From Spongiactinospora rosea (GTDB lineage Bacteria > Actinomycetota > Actinomycetes > Streptosporangiales > Streptosporangiaceae): a DNA stretch of 64,000 bases. The position numbers were made by a program, and so were the translations under genes. The stretch is taken from NCBI RefSeq assembly GCF_003315795.1, contig NZ_QMEY01000001.1:992001-1056000 (forward strand). Direction: 5' to 3'. Below the pieces are notes generated by a model. That model was given only the letters and a program-made list of their open reading frames with translations, was not told the origin of the DNA and did no database searches. Below are positions 60,784 to 64,000 of this stretch, one piece after another (the first letter of the stretch is position 1; each line of letters opens with the position of its first letter).

Positions 60784-60789
60784 TAGGCT
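60784..60789 (+). promoter_or_regulatory. -10 box of acpS, likely leaderless
   Basis: TAGGCT ends seven bases before the acpS GTG (60797), so transcription should begin at or next to the start codon. No ribosome site is present. Confidence 0.5.
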
Positions 60790-60796
60790 TGGGCCG

Positions 60797-61147
60797 GTGA
60801 TCGTGGGAATCGGCGTGGACGTCGTCGACGTCACGCGCTTCGCCGCCACCCTGGAGCGCACGCCCGCGCTGGCCGCACGTCTGTTCACCGAGGCGGAGCG
60901 GGGGCTGGCCGTGCACTCGCTGGCCGCCAGGTTCGCGGCCAAGGAGGCGGTGGCCAAGGCCCTCGGCGCGCCGCCCGGCCTGCGCCACCTCGACGCCGAG
61001 GTGTGCGTCGGCGAGCACGGCAGGCCGTTCCTGCGGGTGTCGGGACGGGTGGCCGAGACCGCCGGGGCGATGGGCGTGCGGCGCTGGCACCTGTCGCTGA
61101 CCCACGACGGAGGTGTCGCCATCGCGTATGTGATCGCCGAAGGCTGA
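60797..61147 (+). CDS. acpS: Holo-ACP synthase
   Basis: 116 aa. Transfers 4'-phosphopantetheine from CoA to acyl carrier protein. Motifs [12 protein letters not shown] (Mg-binding Asp) and [15 protein letters not shown] (catalytic Glu) plus [19 protein letters not shown] start 60797. Follows the CoA gene coaA functionally and precedes nnr by 15 bp. Slightly short but complete. Confidence 0.96.
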   Translation: MIVGIGVDVVDVTRFAATLERTPALAARLFTEAERGLAVHSLAARFAAKEAVAKALGAPPGLRHLDAEVCVGEHGRPFLRVSGRVAETAGAMGVRRWHLSLTHDGGVAIAYVIAEG

Positions 61148-61162
61148 GATAACTTCGGCAGC

Positions 61163-62626
61163 ATGCGCACCGCGTACACCAGTGACCAGATTCGCACCGC
61201 CGAGCGGGCGCTGATGGCCCGCCTCCCCGAGGGCGCGCTGATGCGCCGGGCCGCCGCCGGGCTCGCCGCCGCCTGCGCGGGCCTGCTGCCCCGCGTGTAC
61301 GGCTCGCGGGTGCTCGTCCTCGTGGGCAGCGGCGACAACGGCGGCGACGCCCTCTACGCCGCGGCGACCCTGGCCGGTCGCGGCGCGCGGGTGGACGCCC
61401 TGCTCGCCGGCTCGCGTACCCACCAGGGCGGGCTGGCCGCCCTGCGCGCGGCGGGCGGCAGAGTGCTCGGCGACTCCGGGCCCGAGGCGGTACGACGGGC
61501 GGCCGGACCGGCCGACCTGATCATCGACGGGCTGGTCGGCATCGGCGGGACGGGCGCGCTGCGCGAGCCGTACGCGGCGCTGGCCGAGATCGTGAACTCC
61601 GTGGATGCGACCGTCGTCGCGGTGGACGTGCCGAGCGGCGTGGACGCGAGCACCGGGCAGGTGGACGGCGCCGCCGTACGGGCGGACGTCACCGTGACGT
61701 TCGGGGCGTACAAAACCGGTCTGTTCATCGACCCCGGCGCTGGGCAGTCAGGGGTCGTGGAACTCGTGGACATCGGGCTCGGGCCCTACCTCCCCGACGC
61801 CGACGTGGTCGCACTGACCGACCCCGACGTGGCCGGGCTGCTGCCCAGGCCCGGCCGGGAGTCCGACAAATACCGCAGAGGGGTCGTGGGGATCGTCGCG
61901 GGCGGCGACCGGTTCACCGGGGCGGCGGTCATGACGGTGGCGGGCGCGATCAGGTCCGGCGCGGGGATGGTCCGCTACGCCGGACAGGACCAACCGGCCG
62001 CCGCGGTCAGGGACCACTGGCCGGAGGCGGTGATCAGCACGCTGGCGCCCGGCGAGGGCATCGATCGGGTGGGCCGCGTGCAGGCGTGGGTGCTGGGGCC
62101 GGGCCTCGGTACCGACGACGACGCGCTCGCGGTGGCCGAGTCCGTGCTGGCGGACGACCTCCCGGTGGCGATCGACGCCGACGCGCTGACCCTCGCCGCC
62201 GCCAGGCCGTACCTGCTGGACAGGGACGCGCCCACGGTGATCACCCCGCACGCGGGCGAACTGTCCAGGCTGACCGGCGTGCCCAGGCAGGACATCGAGG
62301 CCGCCCGCCTGCACCACGCCCGCGAGGCCGCGCGGACGCTCGGCGTGACCGTACTGCTCAAGGGCTCGACCACCATCGTCGCCGAGCCCGGCAGGCCGCC
62401 CAGGATCAACCTCACCGGCACCCCGTGGCTGGCCTCGGCGGGCACCGGGGACGTCCTTTCCGGCATCCTCGGCACACTGCTGGCCGCCGGACTCAACTGT
62501 TACGATGCCGCCTCATGCGCGGCCTACCTGCACGGCGCGGCGGCCCGCGTGGCCGCCGGCGGTGCTCCGCTCGCCGCGACCGACGTGGCCGACGCGTTGC
62601 CGCAGGTGACGCGGTCCTTGACCTGA
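61163..62626 (+). CDS. nnr: Bifunctional NAD(P)HX epimerase/dehydratase
   Basis: 487 aa. Repairs hydrated NAD(P)H. N-terminal epimerase (YjeF_N): GSGDNGGDALYAAATLAGRG and VDVPSGVDASTGQVDG; C-terminal ADP-dependent dehydratase (YjeF_C): GPGLGTDDDA, TPHAGELSRLTG, KGSTTIVAEP and ASAGTGDVLSGILG. ATG 61163. Typical neighbour between acpS and alr in actinobacteria. Confidence 0.96.
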   Translation: MRTAYTSDQIRTAERALMARLPEGALMRRAAAGLAAACAGLLPRVYGSRVLVLVGSGDNGGDALYAAATLAGRGARVDALLAGSRTHQGGLAALRAAGGRVLGDSGPEAVRRAAGPADLIIDGLVGIGGTGALREPYAALAEIVNSVDATVVAVDVPSGVDASTGQVDGAAVRADVTVTFGAYKTGLFIDPGAGQSGVVELVDIGLGPYLPDADVVALTDPDVAGLLPRPGRESDKYRRGVVGIVAGGDRFTGAAVMTVAGAIRSGAGMVRYAGQDQPAAAVRDHWPEAVISTLAPGEGIDRVGRVQAWVLGPGLGTDDDALAVAESVLADDLPVAIDADALTLAAARPYLLDRDAPTVITPHAGELSRLTGVPRQDIEAARLHHAREAARTLGVTVLLKGSTTIVAEPGRPPRINLTGTPWLASAGTGDVLSGILGTLLAAGLNCYDAASCAAYLHGAAARVAAGGAPLAATDVADALPQVTRSLT

Positions 62627-62690
62627 TATGTGCACCCGGGAGTGAGAGTCCTATCGCTCAGCAGACCGTGTCACCTGCCATTCTTGTAAG

Positions 62691-63809
62691 ATGGATTTCC
62701 CGACAGTAGCGCGCGTGGACCTCGGAGCCATCAGGCACAACGTCGAGGTCATGCGCGAGCGCGCCGCGGGCGCGGAGCTGATGGCGGTGGTGAAGGCCGA
62801 CGCCTACGGGCACGGGCTGGTGCCATGCGCGCACGCGGCTCTCACCGCGGGGGCCGGTCGGCTGGGCACCGCTTTCATCCATGAGGCGCTGACCCTGCGG
62901 CGGGCGGGCATCGGCGCGCCGATCCTGGCCTGGATCATCACGCCGGGAGATCGGCTGGAAGAGGCCGTCGCCGAGGACATCGAGGTGTCCGTGAGCGCGA
63001 TCTGGCTGCTGGACGAGCTGATGGAGGCGGCCCGCCGCCGGGGGCGTACGGCACGGATCCACCTCAAGATCGACACCGGCACGTCCCGGGGCGGCGCGAC
63101 CGCGACCGAGTGGGAGAAACTGCTCGACCGCGCGGCGGCGGCGCAGAGGGAGGGCCTGGTCCAGGTCACCGGCATCTGGTCCCACCTGGCCTGCGCCGAC
63201 ACCCCCGGCCACCCGTCCATCGACGCCCAGACGCACAAGTTCGACGAGGCGTTGGCCATGGCCGAGAAGGCGGGCGTGGCCGGATCCCACGTGATCAGGC
63301 ACCTGTCCAACTCCGCGGCGACGCTCACCCTCGCCCGCGCCCGGTTCGACATGGTACGGCTGGGCAGCGCCATCTACGGCCTGCCGTCCGTGCCCGAACT
63401 GGGCGACTGCGAACTACGCCCGGCGATGACGCTGGCCTCGACCGCGGCCCTGGTCAAGCGCGTACCGGCGGGGTCGGGGGTCTCGTACGGTCACGAGTAC
63501 ATCACCGAACGGGAGACCACCCTCGCCATGATCCCCCTCGGCTACGCCGACGGGGTCCAGCGCCGGGCCACCAACCGGTGCGAGGTGTTCGCGGGCGGGC
63601 GGCGGCGCACGGTGGCGGGGCGGGTCTGCATGGACCAGTTCATGATCGACGTGGGCGACGACGCGCTGTCCCTGGGCGACGAAGTGATCATCTTCGGCCC
63701 GGGCGACCAGGGCGAGCCCACAGCCCAGGAATGGGCGGACCGCCTGGGCACCATCTCCTACGAAATCGTCACCGGCCTAGGCGCCCGAGTCCCCCGCGTC
63801 TACGTGTAA
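62691..63809 (+). CDS. alr: Alanine racemase
   Basis: 372 aa. Makes D-alanine for peptidoglycan. PLP lysine K35 in VVKADAYGHG; N-terminal VDLGAIRHNV; second base Y266 in VSYGHEY; C-terminal VCMDQFMIDVG. ATG 62691 has no good ribosome site; a TAAGAT box overlaps it, so the true start or a leaderless promoter is uncertain (VDLGAIRHN begins at residue 9). Confidence 0.95.
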   Translation: MDFPTVARVDLGAIRHNVEVMRERAAGAELMAVVKADAYGHGLVPCAHAALTAGAGRLGTAFIHEALTLRRAGIGAPILAWIITPGDRLEEAVAEDIEVSVSAIWLLDELMEAARRRGRTARIHLKIDTGTSRGGATATEWEKLLDRAAAAQREGLVQVTGIWSHLACADTPGHPSIDAQTHKFDEALAMAEKAGVAGSHVIRHLSNSAATLTLARARFDMVRLGSAIYGLPSVPELGDCELRPAMTLASTAALVKRVPAGSGVSYGHEYITERETTLAMIPLGYADGVQRRATNRCEVFAGGRRRTVAGRVCMDQFMIDVGDDALSLGDEVIIFGPGDQGEPTAQEWADRLGTISYEIVTGLGARVPRVYV

Positions 63810-64000
63810 ATGGCGCTCGCTCCGCTCGCGCGGGGCCCGGGCGCTTTCGAGGTCGCGCCCTCCGCTCCTCGCTCAGTCGTTCGTTCCTCACTCCATCGCT
63901 CGTCGCTGCGGACACGACCGCGCCCGGGCAAAGCAAAGCGCCTCGCTTCGCTCGCGCCCAAACCCCCCGCCTCCGGCGGGGGACGCGCTCCGCGCGATGG
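63810..64000. repeat. Palindrome-rich intergenic sequence
   Basis: 191 bp of short, interlocking repeats: GCTCGC/GCGAGC units, GCCCGGGCGC with its inverse GCGCCCGGGC about 95 bp later, and an 8-bp terminator-like hairpin (CCCCCGCC with GGCGGGGG, 63964-63982). It probably ends alr transcription. Whether it is a dispersed repeat family cannot be told from one copy. Confidence 0.5.

Overview
The window is high-GC DNA from an actinobacterium. Proline/glycine-rich single-TM proteins, DUF1707, zinc-type ribosomal proteins and GTG starts fit the Streptosporangiales (Nonomuraea, Microbispora, Streptosporangium and relatives). That order-level guess rests on remembered protein similarity, not on a search.

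The backbone is the conserved transcription/translation super-cluster, read left to right: rpoB (3' part) and rpoC (1-6140); the str operon rpsL-rpsG-fusA-tuf (15301-19578); the S10 operon rpsJ to rpsQ (19817-25127); the spc operon rplN to rplO with secY-adk-map (25307-32783); the alpha operon infA-rpmJ-rpsM-rpsK-rpsD-rpoA-rplQ-truA (35437-40306); rplM-rpsI-glmM (48476-50893); and on the right coaA (minus strand), acpS, nnr and alr (59792-63809). Genes within each block overlap or nearly touch. Block boundaries carry hairpins, promoters or terminators.

Accessory DNA sits between the blocks. (1) Between rpoC and rpsL (6.2-15.3 kb): a GNAT acetyltransferase, a decayed NmrA-like gene joined to an IS630-type transposase remnant, a TetR regulator that has lost its start, a metallo-beta-lactamase-fold hydrolase divergent from a MarR regulator, a secreted M14 carboxypeptidase with an insertion, a two-TM protein, a methyltransferase and a Pro/Gly-rich membrane protein. 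(2) Between map and infA: a DUF1707 membrane protein, two small secreted proteins and an NTF2-like protein. (3) Between truA and rplM: a prolyl iminopeptidase divergent from MarR across 37 bp, two giant Pro/Gly-rich single-TM paralogs sharing a two-cysteine extracytoplasmic domain, and a membrane-anchored CAP protein. (4) Between glmM and coaA: TetR/NTF2-like/HMA genes, a TAP-type secreted hydrolase, an XRE regulator divergent from an NTF2-like protein, a four-gene double ABC-2 exporter operon and a DUF389 membrane protein.

The most notable points are: a rifampicin-region sequence in rpoB with an Ala at the position of E. coli Asp516 plus other changes; the tandem Pro/Gly-rich surface paralogs; a 23-bp-arm hairpin ahead of rpsJ; several regulator palindromes placed almost on start codons; and a perfect 10-bp-arm palindrome ahead of a small secreted-protein gene. 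No tRNA, rRNA, CRISPR array or intact insertion sequence was seen.
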